A stretch of DNA of 64,000 nucleotides from Caballeronia sp. SL2Y3 (GTDB taxonomy: Bacteria > Pseudomonadota > Gammaproteobacteria > Burkholderiales > Burkholderiaceae), in NCBI RefSeq assembly GCF_022879575.1, contig NZ_CP084260.1:682001-746000 (forward strand), read 5' to 3'. Shown one piece after another: positions 11,222-20,071 of the stretch. The notes below the pieces were generated by a model that had not been told where the DNA came from, did no database searches, and saw only the letters and a program-made list of their open reading frames with translations. Made by a program: the position numbers and the translations under genes. Position 1 is the first letter of the stretch. Each line of letters begins with the position of its first letter.

Positions 11222-11476
11222 ATGTCGATTCTTTCGTTTTTGCTGGGCGAGAAGAAGAAGTCCGCTTCGGTCGCGAAGGAACGCTTGCAGTTGATCATTG
11301 CGCACGAGCGCGCGGGTGGCAAAGCCGCCGCCGATTACCTGCCGGCGTTGCAACGAGAACTCGTTGCCGTGATTTCGAAATACGTGAAGATTTCCGATGA
11401 CGATATTCGGGTGAGCCTCGAACGTCAGGACGATCTCGAAGTGCTGGAAGTGAAGATCGAGATTCCACAGGCCTAG
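11222..11476 (+). CDS. minE: Cell-division topological specificity factor MinE
   Basis: Stimulates MinD ATPase and so drives the pole-to-pole oscillation. The 84-residue protein has the N-terminal membrane and MinD-contact segment ([20 protein letters not shown]) with [10 protein letters not shown], followed by the C-terminal dimerisation domain. Length and order after minD are standard, and the operon ends at a strong terminator 48 bp later. Confidence 0.97.
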   Translation: MSILSFLLGEKKKSASVAKERLQLIIAHERAGGKAAADYLPALQRELVAVISKYVKISDDDIRVSLERQDDLEVLEVKIEIPQA

Positions 11477-11523
11477 CGCCGCCATCGGTCCGCGCGGCGC
11501 GTGCTGTCGCGGACATCGAAATG

Positions 11524-11555
11524 AAAAAGCCAGGATCGCGCGATCCTGGCTTTTT
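11524..11555. terminator. Bidirectional terminator, minE / ClC gene
   Basis: AAAAAGCCAGGATCG paired with CGATCCTGGCTTTTT gives a perfect stem with an A-run on one side and a T-run on the other. It serves both convergent units. Confidence 0.93.
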
Positions 11556-11581
11556 GTTTGCCGCGCTATCGTTTGCGCGCG

Positions 11582-12961
11582 CTATTTCTGCGGTGTAGCC
11601 GCCTCGGCAGCGGCCTCCGTCTCGGGGTCCGGCACTTCGGGCGAAGGCGCGGCGGGATGCGCGAGGGGTGTCATGTAACGCTCGGACAGCGCCTCGTAGA
11701 GCGGCGGGGCGAACACGCGCGACACGCGGCTCGAAATAAGCGCGGTCGCCATCAGCGAGATGACGAGCGCGTGCCCGTTGATCATCTCCATCACGATCAC
11801 GAACGCGGTGATCGGCGATTGCGTGACGGCGGCGAGATAGCCGACCATCGCGAGCGCGATCAGCATCGGCAACTGCATGTCCGAGAAGACCATGTGCAGG
11901 ACGTTGCCGAAGCCCGCGCCGATGGACAGCGACGGCGCGAAAATCCCGCCCGGAATGCCGGGCAGATACGAGCCGATCATCGAGACCATCTTCAGGAGCG
12001 GATAGAACACCGAAAGATGCTCGCGTCCTTCCAGCAGGCCGCGCGCTTCCGCGTAGCCGCTGCCGAAGGTGTTGCCGCCCGACACGATGCCGACCGCCGC
12101 GATCACGAGCCCGCACAGCGCGGCGAACGCGACCGGCTGCGACGCATGGAGCTTGCGCAACGGCGCGGGAATCCACTTGCTCGTGTTGAGCAGCAGCCAG
12201 CAGAACACGCCGCCCGCGATGCCGGTGACGATCGCCGTGACGACGACGGCCACGGCCAGCATCTTCGGAAAATGCGCGCCGACGTCGATGGTGCCGAAGT
12301 AGGTGTAGTTGCCGTTGAGCCCGAGCGCGACGATACCCGCGATGATGATGCCGGTGATCAGCACGCCGCTCGCGCGCACTTCGAAGCTGCGCGTGAGTTC
12401 CTCGATGGCGAACACGATGCCCGCTAGCGGCGTATTAAATGCCGCGGACAATCCGGCCGCCGCGCCGGCGAGCACGAGCTGGCGTTCGATCAGCGAATTC
12501 GAGCGAGGATAGAAGCGCCGCATGTTGAACATGAGCGCCGCGCCCACCTGCACCGTCGGCCCTTCGCGACCGATGGTGAAGCCGCCGAGAATGGCGAGGA
12601 ACGAAACGGCGATCTTGCTGGCGAGAATCTTGAGCGTGAGCAGACGCCCGCCCGCCGCCGATGTCGGGCTATGCAGCACGGCGATCACCTGCGGAATCCC
12701 GCTGCCTTCCGAGCCGCGAAAGAACGCGCGCGTGACGAGCACGCAAAGCGCGGCAACCGTCGGCGTCACGATGAGCGGCAGCCACGCATGTTCCGCGCGA
12801 AAGCCCATGAAAAGGCCGTATCCCCAGTCGATTAGCCGCGCGTAATACACGGCGACGAGACCGACGAGAATCGCGCCCAGCCAGAAGATGCCGTAGCGGC
12901 GCCAGAGGCTGCGCGTTCTGCGCGTGGTGAGAGTCGAGAGGGAACGAAGCGCGCGGATCAT
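11582..12961 (-). CDS. ClC-family chloride/proton exchanger
   Basis: Eighteen-helix ClC transport protein, 459 residues, without CBS domains. All ion-pathway signatures are present: GSGIPQV, GREGP (gating Glu), GIFAP and the PLYEAL tyrosine. The internal proton Glu of exchangers is also kept (AIEELTRSF). Known E. coli ClC exchangers need both glutamates, so H+/Cl- antiport is more likely than a pure channel (inference). The C-terminal 25 residues are Pro/Glu/Ala-rich. It converges on minE across a shared terminator. Confidence 0.92.
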   Translation of the reverse strand: MIRALRSLSTLTTRRTRSLWRRYGIFWLGAILVGLVAVYYARLIDWGYGLFMGFRAEHAWLPLIVTPTVAALCVLVTRAFFRGSEGSGIPQVIAVLHSPTSAAGGRLLTLKILASKIAVSFLAILGGFTIGREGPTVQVGAALMFNMRRFYPRSNSLIERQLVLAGAAAGLSAAFNTPLAGIVFAIEELTRSFEVRASGVLITGIIIAGIVALGLNGNYTYFGTIDVGAHFPKMLAVAVVVTAIVTGIAGGVFCWLLLNTSKWIPAPLRKLHASQPVAFAALCGLVIAAVGIVSGGNTFGSGYAEARGLLEGREHLSVFYPLLKMVSMIGSYLPGIPGGIFAPSLSIGAGFGNVLHMVFSDMQLPMLIALAMVGYLAAVTQSPITAFVIVMEMINGHALVISLMATALISSRVSRVFAPPLYEALSERYMTPLAHPAAPSPEVPDPETEAAAEAATPQK

Positions 12962-13223
12962 GCGAAAGCCACCGGCAAAGCGCCGATTATAACGACGATC
13001 TCAAAACGCAATCCGCGTCGCCAGCGTGAAGACAGGAAAGCCGGCGCGGAAAAAGAACAGGCGCGAGGCTTTCGCCAGGCGCCCAGGAAACGCTCCTATC
13101 AACCAGGAGCGGAGAGGAGAAGAGAGCCGGGCGCGCCGCAGTCAGCGACGCGAACGGCAATACAGCTTCCGACCACGCCCGCTCGCCAGAGTTCAAAGAA
13201 ATCGAAAGTAGTCCGCAAAAAAG

Positions 13224-13403
13224 TCAGGCTGTCAGCATTTCGAAAGCGACGACCGCCGCGATCGCGCTCAGGTTGGCAAGGAGCGCCTCGCACACCACGC
13301 CGCGCCAGGTCGCAGGCCGGAACCGGATCGCGAGCAGCAACGCGACCGAGAGCGCGATGGCGATCATCGCGACGAGATGGGAGCTGGTCAGGTGGAGGGA
13401 CAT
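13224..13403 (-). CDS. Small predicted membrane protein
   Basis: From the ATG at 13403, a 59-residue protein with two hydrophobic segments (LVAMIAIALSVALLLAI and ANLSAIAAVVAFEML) around a short polar loop RFRPATW. The frame continues upstream to 13745, but that part overlaps the start of the divergent opgC-like gene and looks non-coding. The ribosome site is weak. No family recognised; a real small membrane protein is plausible but not secure. Confidence 0.45.
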   Translation of the reverse strand: MSLHLTSSHLVAMIAIALSVALLLAIRFRPATWRGVVCEALLANLSAIAAVVAFEMLTA

Positions 13404-13638
13404 GATGGTCTCGATGCAACGTCCGTTGTTGTCCAGGATCGGTCGAACCGGGCGCGGCGAAACCGGCGAAACGGCCATTTCGCCGCCAGCTTGCCGACCG
13501 TCTGCGGGTGTTACCTTGAAAGTACGTACCTGATTACGTTGCCACGGGAATTTTATTTCGACGCTAGGTACAAACCCCGTATGCGCGCGATCGCTTCCGC
13601 CAGGCGCGCCCGACCGCAGTCCGAGGAGCATTCGACAG

Positions 13639-14826
13639 ATGACTTCCCCGCCGGCACGTTCGCTCGAAGTCGATTTCTTTCGGGGAATCGTGCTTCTGAT
13701 CATCGCGGTGGACCACATATCGGGAAGCGTTTTATCGCGCTTCACGCTGCATCAGTACGCCTTTTGCGATTCCGCGGAAGTGTTCGTGTTTCTGGGCGGT
13801 TACGCGTCGGCGGCGGCTTACACGGCGCTTGCGACGCGCCGCAGTGATTCGGCCGCTCGCCGTCGCTTTTTCCGGCGCAGCTGGGAAATCTACCGCGCGT
13901 ATCTGCTGACGGCGGTGCTGATGCTCATCGGCGGCGCGCTCCTGATGCTGCTGCGGATCGATTCGCCGATGCTCCAGTACACCGAATGGCCGGCGCTTCT
14001 CGCGCGTCCTTTCAGCCTGCTGTTCGATGTCGCGTTGCTGCGGCAGCAGCCGTATCTGTCGTCGGTTCTGCCGATGTATTCGCTCTTCGCTCTCGCCGTG
14101 CCGGTCGTGGTGCCGCTCGCCGCGCGCAGGCCCGTCGTCGCGATGTTCGGCAGCCTGCTCCTTTGGCTCGCAGCCACGCCGCTTGCGAACGCGCTTCCGG
14201 CTTCCTATGCGCAGGCGTGGTCCTTCAATCCCTTCGCGTGGCAGCTGATGTTCGTGACCGGCGTGCTCGCGCGCGTGCAGCCGATCAGCGACGACTTCCA
14301 CGCGGGCCGCGTCGCGCGGGCGCTGACTTGCCTGGCGGTTGCGTTCGCGCTGACGTTTGCGTTCGCGAAGCTCTTTCTGGAAACGCAGGCGCCGCCCGGA
14401 TACATGAAGCAGAACCTCGCGACGCTGCGCATCGTGAGCTTCGGCGCAGTGGCGTGGATCATCGCGCGCGCGGTCTATGCGGGGTGGATCGGCGCGCTCG
14501 CTCGCAGGTTTCCGGGCATCGTGACGGTTGGGCAGCAGGGGCTCGTATGCTTTATCGCGGGCGCGGCGGTTTCGCTCGTGCTGGATTCGGCGTTGCGCGC
14601 GATGGGCGTCGAGAACCTTGGGCGGTATCCGTCGCACTGGCTGGCGGGGATCGCCGCGGATGCGATCGCCGTCGGCTTTCTGATGTGGCTCGCGCGGTTT
14701 TGGGCGGAGCGCAAAGCGGCGAGAGCAGCAAAGGCGGCGCGCGTCGGTCACGCGACGGCCCAGCCTCGTGCCGCCATGAATCGACGGCCCGTTCCCGCGC
14801 ATGCGGTCAAACGGTGCGATCGGTGA
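13639..14826 (+). CDS. OpgC-family acyltransferase-like membrane protein
   Basis: Polytopic inner-membrane protein of 395 residues with about ten hydrophobic segments. The N-terminus (RSLEVDFFRGIVLLIIAVDH then FCDSAEVFVFLGGYASA) matches the OpgC domain, related to acyltransferase-3 enzymes that succinylate periplasmic glucans. The conserved early Asp/Arg/His of that fold (DFFRG, DHI) are present. No opgGH genes are adjacent, so the acyl donor and acceptor are unknown. The last 40 residues are basic and probably cytoplasmic. Confidence 0.82.
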   Translation: MTSPPARSLEVDFFRGIVLLIIAVDHISGSVLSRFTLHQYAFCDSAEVFVFLGGYASAAAYTALATRRSDSAARRRFFRRSWEIYRAYLLTAVLMLIGGALLMLLRIDSPMLQYTEWPALLARPFSLLFDVALLRQQPYLSSVLPMYSLFALAVPVVVPLAARRPVVAMFGSLLLWLAATPLANALPASYAQAWSFNPFAWQLMFVTGVLARVQPISDDFHAGRVARALTCLAVAFALTFAFAKLFLETQAPPGYMKQNLATLRIVSFGAVAWIIARAVYAGWIGALARRFPGIVTVGQQGLVCFIAGAAVSLVLDSALRAMGVENLGRYPSHWLAGIAADAIAVGFLMWLARFWAERKAARAAKAARVGHATAQPRAAMNRRPVPAHAVKRCDR

Positions 14827-15049
14827 GTGCGGGCGTGCGTGGCTGCTCGTCGTTGTCGCGGGACTCGTTGACGTCCCCGACACAGCGACGGCCCGCAAAC
14901 GCCGCTTCATTCGGGTACGTCTTCGCGCTGACGAGCGCGCCAGCTACGACACCGCGACAGTAGGCGAACGCTTCTGGAATGATTGCTGGGCAGGCCGGCC
15001 TTTTCCGCTTCCGCGCGTCATCGCACGCGCTAGCGCGCCGGCCACGCCC

Positions 15050-16354
15050 TTACTCCATCACGATGTCGCGCGTCTCCCGCATGGCGAGCACCGCGAGCAG
15101 GCTGACCGCCGCTGCCGCCGACACATACCCGCCGACCCACGCCAGCCCGCCGCGATTGGCAAGCAATTGCGCGATATACGGCGCGACCGACGCGCCCAGA
15201 ATCCCGCCGAGGTTGTAGGCGACGCCCGCTCCCGTGTAGCGCACGTTCGTCGGAAAAAGCTCGGGAAGGAGCGCGCCCATCGGTGCGAACGTCGCGCCCA
15301 TCAGGAACAGCTCGATGGTCAGAAAGAGCGCCACGTAAGCCGTGTTGCCGCTGCCGAGCAGCGGAGACATCGCGAAACCGGACAGAATCGCCGCGATGCA
15401 GCTCACGATCAGCACCGGCTTGCGGCCGAACCGGTCGCTGGCGATGGCCGAAATCGGCGTGGCGATCGCCATGAACAGCACCGCGAAGCAGAGCAGACCG
15501 AGGAACTTCTCGCGCGAGAAGTGGAGCGTCGCGACGCCGTACGACAACGAGAACACCGTCGAGATGTAGAAGAGCGTGTAGCAGACGACCATCGCGAGCG
15601 CGCCCAGCAGCGTCGGCGCGAGATAGCGGCTGAACAGCGTCGCGATCGGCACCTTCACGCGCTCGTGACGCTCCAGCGCGGCGCGGAACGCGGGCGTCTC
15701 GGCGATTTTCAGGCGCACGTAGAGGCCGAGCGCCACCAGCACCGCGCTGACGAGGAACGGCACGCGCCAGCCCCAGCTGCGAAACTGCTCGTCCGACAGC
15801 GAGAGCGCGAGGCCGAAGAAGAGCCCGTTCGACGCCAGAAAGCCGACCGACGGCCCGAGTTGCGGAAACATCCCGAAGAGGCCGCGCTTGCCTTGCGGCG
15901 CGTATTCGGTAGCGAGCAGTGCCGCGCCGCCCCATTCGCCGCCGAGCCCGATGCCCTGCCCGAAGCGCAGGATGCACAGCAGCACGGGCGCGAGGCTGCC
16001 AATCGACGCATAGCCGGGAACGAAGCCGATGAGCGTCGTCGACACACCCATCACCAGCAGAGATGCGACGAGCGTCGATTTGCGGCCGACGCGATCGCCG
16101 AAATGTCCGAACAGAAACGAGCCGACCGGCCGCGCGAGAAACGCGATGCCGAACGTCACGAACGCCGACAGCGCCTGTGCGGCGGGCGATCCGTGCGGAA
16201 AGAACACCGGCCCGATGACGAGCGCGGCGGCGGTCGCGTAGACGTAGAAGTCGTAGAACTCGATCGCGGTGCCGATGAAGCTCGCGAAGATCACGCGCGA
16301 CGTGCTTTGGGCTTTGTCGCCGTGCTTGGCGGCGGAAAGCGAGGGTGATGACAT
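15050..16354 (-). CDS. MFS transporter, metabolite:H+ symporter (MHS) type
   Basis: Twelve-helix major facilitator of 434 residues. Seen: the MHS start ASFIGTAIEFYDFYVYATAAA, the loop 2-3 motif GHFGDRVGRKSTL, the helix-4 motif RFGQGIGLGGEWGGAALLATEYAP and the repeat motif ASDRFGRKP in the second half. Members of this group import citrate, alpha-ketoglutarate, proline/betaine or shikimate; the substrate cannot be fixed here. The start at 16354 has GGAGA 4 bases upstream. No neighbouring catabolic gene hints at a substrate. Confidence 0.9.
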   Translation of the reverse strand: MSSPSLSAAKHGDKAQSTSRVIFASFIGTAIEFYDFYVYATAAALVIGPVFFPHGSPAAQALSAFVTFGIAFLARPVGSFLFGHFGDRVGRKSTLVASLLVMGVSTTLIGFVPGYASIGSLAPVLLCILRFGQGIGLGGEWGGAALLATEYAPQGKRGLFGMFPQLGPSVGFLASNGLFFGLALSLSDEQFRSWGWRVPFLVSAVLVALGLYVRLKIAETPAFRAALERHERVKVPIATLFSRYLAPTLLGALAMVVCYTLFYISTVFSLSYGVATLHFSREKFLGLLCFAVLFMAIATPISAIASDRFGRKPVLIVSCIAAILSGFAMSPLLGSGNTAYVALFLTIELFLMGATFAPMGALLPELFPTNVRYTGAGVAYNLGGILGASVAPYIAQLLANRGGLAWVGGYVSAAAAVSLLAVLAMRETRDIVME

Positions 16355-16652
16355 GCTGTCTCCGTTTATAGCGTTGTAGTGTCTGTTGCTGCGCGCTCGC
16401 ATTCGCGGGACGTGCTCGATGGGCGCTGCATGCGTCTGGAAAGTCGGGCGCGATGGCTCGGGCTCGCGCGAGGCGTGGTGCGCGAGGCGGGCGCGGGCGG
16501 GCCATGCTTGGAGGCGCTTCGCACGGCGCGCGGGGTAAGCGCGTGGCGAAGGCCGGCCGGTGTGGAACCGGCGAGGGATGCCAAAAATTATAACGATCGC
16601 GCCCGGCGAGCGCCAATCTGCACCAACGCGCGCGAGTCTGCGCCACTCCGCG

Positions 16653-17150
16653 CTATTCGATGCTCGTCGCTTGGGGCGAATGCGACGTCTGCAACTGGAA
16701 CTGTCCGTTGTCGTTGAACATCCAGCCTTCGAATAATTCGACCTGACCTTTGCCGTCCAGAAGGCGGACGGGCGGCGCCGGCAGCGGGGCCGAGCGACGC
16801 AGGGATGCGAGCGCTGTGGCTTCGGCTTCGTCGTCGCCGTTGGTTCGATACACGGACGATTGCACGAGCCGCCCGCTACGGTCAACCGTAAACGCGACGA
16901 GCACGAAGGACCGCAGCATCGCCTGCGGCGTGCCGTGCAGCACGAGCGACGGATTGCGCTCGAAAATTCTTTCCGCGATGCGCGCCTTGTACTGATCGAG
17001 CGTCAGCCCGGGCGCCGCTGAAGGCGCGGCGGCGCGCGCCTGAACGACGCTCGGCGGCGGCGTGAACGTGCAGGCGGTCGTCGAGAGGATCAGCGCGATG
17101 CCGAGCCAGCCGGCGGCGATGCGAACGGGCGATGCGGACGTCGCGATCAT
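16653..17150 (-). CDS. Lipoprotein with TonB C-terminal-like domain
   Basis: Predicted 165-residue exported protein. The signal sequence ends in a lipobox-like STTAC (Cys near residue 27). An Ala/Pro-rich spacer is followed by a segment (MLRSFVLVAFTVDRSGRLVQ, then a helix DDEAEATALASLRRSAPLPAPP) that resembles the strand-helix pattern of TonB C-terminal domains. It lacks an N-terminal membrane anchor and a neighbouring ExbB/ExbD pair, so a classical TonB role is unlikely. Confidence 0.7.
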   Translation of the reverse strand: MIATSASPVRIAAGWLGIALILSTTACTFTPPPSVVQARAAAPSAAPGLTLDQYKARIAERIFERNPSLVLHGTPQAMLRSFVLVAFTVDRSGRLVQSSVYRTNGDDEAEATALASLRRSAPLPAPPVRLLDGKGQVELFEGWMFNDNGQFQLQTSHSPQATSIE

Positions 17151-17283
17151 GATTCGTGAGGACGAGTGGCGCAGAGGGCGATACCCAAATAGTAGCCGCT
17201 GCCGGAGCGGCCCGGTATTAGCGCTTTCCGGGTGCGGGTTTTGCTCCGCTACTCAGATACATCGAACGTACAAGGAGGGAGCC

Positions 17284-17442
17284 ATGACCGGTGAAACGAA
17301 TCGTCCCGACGACGCACAGCCTGCCGAACACAGCGATAACGAGAAGAGCAAGCTGCCGGAGCGTGACGATCAGGGGCGCAAGCAGGCGCCGCACGACAAC
17401 CCGGGCCAGCAGCCCGGCGAGGGCGAACCGCCCGTGGGTTGA
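17284..17442 (+). CDS. Small hydrophilic protein, function unknown
   Basis: A 52-residue protein, very rich in Asp, Glu, Pro, Gln, Lys and Gly with no hydrophobic segment, so probably disordered. The ATG at 17284 is preceded by the strong ribosome site AAGGAGGGA, which is the main evidence for translation. Short acidic proteins of this kind are common in Burkholderiaceae; no function is recognised. Confidence 0.65.
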   Translation: MTGETNRPDDAQPAEHSDNEKSKLPERDDQGRKQAPHDNPGQQPGEGEPPVG

Positions 17443-17460
17443 GCGCGGTTGCGCGCCGGG

Positions 17461-17766
17461 CTAGTCGGAGTAGGGCTTGACGAGCTCGGCGCAAAGCGGC
17501 GGCGACGTCGGGCGCGTCGCTTCGCGCGTTTCCACGCAGCGGTACACGCTATTGGTTTTCTGCAGGATATACGTGTCCTCGGACGACGCCGGGCTGCGCG
17601 CGGGCGCGCTCGTCACCGCGACGATGGTGTAGCCGTTCTGGACTAGATCGAAGAGGGTGGTGTCGGCGCGGCGCCATTGGGCGTTGGGCAATGTGTCCGC
17701 CTGCGCCGACGCTTCGCGGCAGCAGGCGAGCGCCAACAGAAGAGGGATGCTGCGAGTGCGGCGCAT
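17461..17766 (-). CDS. Small secreted protein, function unknown
   Basis: Predicted 101-residue protein with a signal peptide (MRRTRSIPLLLALACC, processing near ASAQA). The mature part has one Cys pair (YRCVE and PPLCAEL), suggesting a periplasmic disulphide. It converges on the small hydrophilic gene with an 18-bp gap. No domain recognised. Confidence 0.6.
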   Translation of the reverse strand: MRRTRSIPLLLALACCREASAQADTLPNAQWRRADTTLFDLVQNGYTIVAVTSAPARSPASSEDTYILQKTNSVYRCVETREATRPTSPPLCAELVKPYSD

Positions 17767-17853
17767 CGGCAGGTCTCCGCGCTGAGTCGTAAGCGCGGTT
17801 AGATGCGGTAGCGGGCGCGGCGTTCACTTGCCGTTAGAAGTGACCGCAGCGGC

Positions 17854-17880
17854 AAAAAAGAGCCTCGCGCCCGGCGAGGC
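17854..17880 (-). terminator. Orphan intrinsic terminator at island edge (minus strand)
   Basis: On the minus strand, GCCTCGC and GCGAGGC pair around a 5-base loop and are followed by TCTTTTTT. No minus-strand gene lies between it and tRNA-Ser(UGA) at 21992-22081, so it has no obvious transcript to end. It may be the former terminator of that tRNA. Confidence 0.75.
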
Positions 17881-17882
17881 CC

Positions 17883-18752
17883 AAGCCAACCTACCATCGA
17901 AGGCTCCCATCACGCGGATACGGGGGAACGCGCGAAGAAGCTCTGCGACGATACTTGGCGGCGAGTGGGGGCGCAATGCGGTTTGTCTGAAACTCGAACG
18001 CTCCTATGCGACGGATCACGGCGCGTTTGTGACGAACGCGCAGGCCGACGCGTCATTGCGCTTTCCGGACCCGCTTTCGCTCTCCTAAAATGTTAATCGG
18101 GTCGAGCGTCGGAATCTGCCGGCCCAATCTTTGAATGGTCGAGTGGGCGTCAGAGCCGCAGAAAGATTGTGTCGAGTAATTCCGAAGGATGGCACGTCGA
18201 CTCGCTCAAACCCTTCATGCCGCAGATTCGACGATTCCGGTCGGCCGGATCGATGCGAAAAACGCATCGCGTTGCGCTGTCCGTCGGCACTGAAGCTACG
18301 CGAGACCTTTGTCTTTCCGTCACCACGCAGGAGACTTGTCAGCGACTGTTTCTAACGTCCTTTCTTCGCCGCGTGCAAGCGAAGACGATAGGCCGGACGC
18401 ATCGCCACGGCCCACGGCTTTCGCAGCAGCTTCCGCGCTTGGGCCAGCGACCGGACTGCGCTAATGACGTTGCTGAACTCGCTCGCGCATACCGTGGCGA
18501 ACTAGGTCAAAGCGGTGTTCTCATCGCTTCAAAACAAACAAGAGCGCTGCCAGCCCATAGTCAACTGCGCCACGTTTCGGACAAACGCACTATTCCCCTG
18601 CCACGGCTGCGTGCTACTTCTGTCGTTGCCTTTCGAGACGCAGGAAGTGGGGAACACGATTCAAGTCTTACCTTGTTCCGGACTACGACACGCATGGCGC
18701 TTACACGGAATATGCACATCTCTTCTGGGCAAGCCTCCATCAATCGCTCGCT
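17883..18752. other. Left part of accessory island, no intact gene
   Basis: Base composition falls and codon use changes relative to the flanks. Several short frames exist, but none has a ribosome site or looks like a protein throughout. The frame that continues into the toxin-like gene is open from 18561, and its part from about 18660 (FKSYLVPDYDTHGAYTEYA) looks coding. This may be the remnant of a longer N-terminal portion. No transposase or integrase fragment was recognised. Confidence 0.45.
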
Positions 18753-19463
18753 GTGAGCGTGCAGAACCCATGCATGTTTTCCGCCGCCGATCATTATTGT
18801 TTTGGGACGAGCCGGAGCGCCGCCGATGTCACCCGCGACGAGATCGCCGCAATCGCGTCGGCGATGCAAGCCGCAAGACAGGCATTTCTTCTGGGTTTTG
18901 ACGGCATGCGAATGGCGCACTCACGCGAACACCTGCGCTCCGTGCTGGGACGCTCCAGCGAATCGTTTCCGGAATGGGTATGGCAGGACCAACGGCAGAT
19001 GGCCGAAGCCGTGCGCGAGGAAGTAGAAAAAGGCCGCTTGGTCTTCGTTCCAGAGCCGGAGGATTTGCGCAGATGCGCCCGAGCCATCCAGGCGGACCGG
19101 CAGAAGCAGTGTTCACTCGCAGTGCAGCAGCATGACTCCAACCCTTACGCGACTGTGCAGCAGATGATGAGCAAGCCGCCGCGCTTGCCGCAAAATCTCG
19201 ATATCGCGTCTTCGTTCGGTGACGCGGAACCGTTCGAGTATCAGCCGGATGATCCCGGCGGAGCCGTGGATACTTTGGCAGGTGGGGAAGGAACCCCGAG
19301 CAATAATCAAGCACAGAACAAGCAGTTCAGAGCCGTAGTGAGGGCGTTGGGTCTCGACAAAGATCAAGCGCAAGAACTCCACATGGAAGTTAGTAAGCAG
19401 GGGCTGGGCTATCACGAAATCATGGAGCGCGCGCAGGACCTTTTTGGAGGTGCAGGTGACTGA
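18753..19463 (+). CDS. Polymorphic-toxin-like effector (possibly truncated at N-terminus)
   Basis: At 236 residues this looks like a modular effector. A helical N-terminal region (about 25-115) is followed by a linker carrying AEPFEYQPDDPGGAVDTLA (about 155-173). The last 50 residues contain NNQAQNKQFRAVV and LGYHEIMERAQDLFG, resembling small C-terminal toxin modules of Rhs and type VI effectors as I recall them. No PAAR or VgrG domain is visible. The GTG start is uncertain: no ribosome site is seen and the frame is open upstream. The overlapping downstream gene would be its immunity partner. Confidence 0.6.
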   Translation: MSVQNPCMFSAADHYCFGTSRSAADVTRDEIAAIASAMQAARQAFLLGFDGMRMAHSREHLRSVLGRSSESFPEWVWQDQRQMAEAVREEVEKGRLVFVPEPEDLRRCARAIQADRQKQCSLAVQQHDSNPYATVQQMMSKPPRLPQNLDIASSFGDAEPFEYQPDDPGGAVDTLAGGEGTPSNNQAQNKQFRAVVRALGLDKDQAQELHMEVSKQGLGYHEIMERAQDLFGGAGD

Positions 19464-19941
19464 CACGAAAAGCGAAATCACTCAACGCCTGTCAGTGCTC
19501 ATCGGACTCGACGTGAGTGCAGTCAGCCATGCGGCAGATATGCTGACCATACATTTTGGTCCACAAAAGCAGTACACAACGCGCAGAGGCGCTGTTCTAC
19601 AAGGCGGTACTTGGGCCCTACATGTTCAATGTCAGTGGCAGATCGCGCGAGCCGGTGTTGTCGTGGCAACGCAAGCCGTGCTTGCCGGTTCCGATGACGC
19701 GGCCCATCGTGGTGCGACTTGGCTCAACAGGCTTTTGGTGACGGACGGACCAACGATTGTAAAGAGCCTATCGGCAACTGAGTTCGGCGGTTTTCAACTC
19801 GAAATGGCGAATAGTTTTTGTTTAGAAGTCGTTGCGGGGACGATGCCAGATGAGGAAGATTGGCGGCTCTTTGAACCGGGCAGTGGCATCAAGCATTTCG
19901 TTGTCGAAGGAGGGAATATCGACCCGTGGTCGTTGTCTTAG
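19456..19941 (+). CDS. Probable cognate immunity protein
   Basis: A 161-residue soluble protein with no signal or membrane segment, as expected of a cytosolic immunity protein. The GTG at 19456 has GGAGG five bases upstream, and the gene overlaps the toxin-like stop by 8 bp, so the pair is translationally coupled. It contains WALHVQCQWQIAR and DEEDWRLFEPG, patterns I associate with uncharacterised proteins found beside contact-dependent toxins. Function is inferred from context. Confidence 0.6.
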   Translation: MTDTKSEITQRLSVLIGLDVSAVSHAADMLTIHFGPQKQYTTRRGAVLQGGTWALHVQCQWQIARAGVVVATQAVLAGSDDAAHRGATWLNRLLVTDGPTIVKSLSATEFGGFQLEMANSFCLEVVAGTMPDEEDWRLFEPGSGIKHFVVEGGNIDPWSLS

Positions 19942-20071
19942 CGCGAAGATGACTTTGATCGAAGCCGTCATGTGCGTCGCAAATCTGTCAAAAGACGACA
20001 CAGCCAGACAGTTGAACTCGCTCCCGCCACGCTGTATGAGTCGAGGGCGATTCAATCAGAAGGACGAGACA

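Noticed and set aside
17940..17980. Short similarity (TTGGCGG) to the tRNA-Ser(UGA) 3' end, considered as an attachment repeat
   Set aside because: Only seven bases match and the following sequence diverges; chance level in GC-rich DNA.
18169..18756. 195-codon reading frame in the island
   Set aside because: No ribosome site, composition unlike protein, and it overlaps the start region of the toxin-like gene in another frame.
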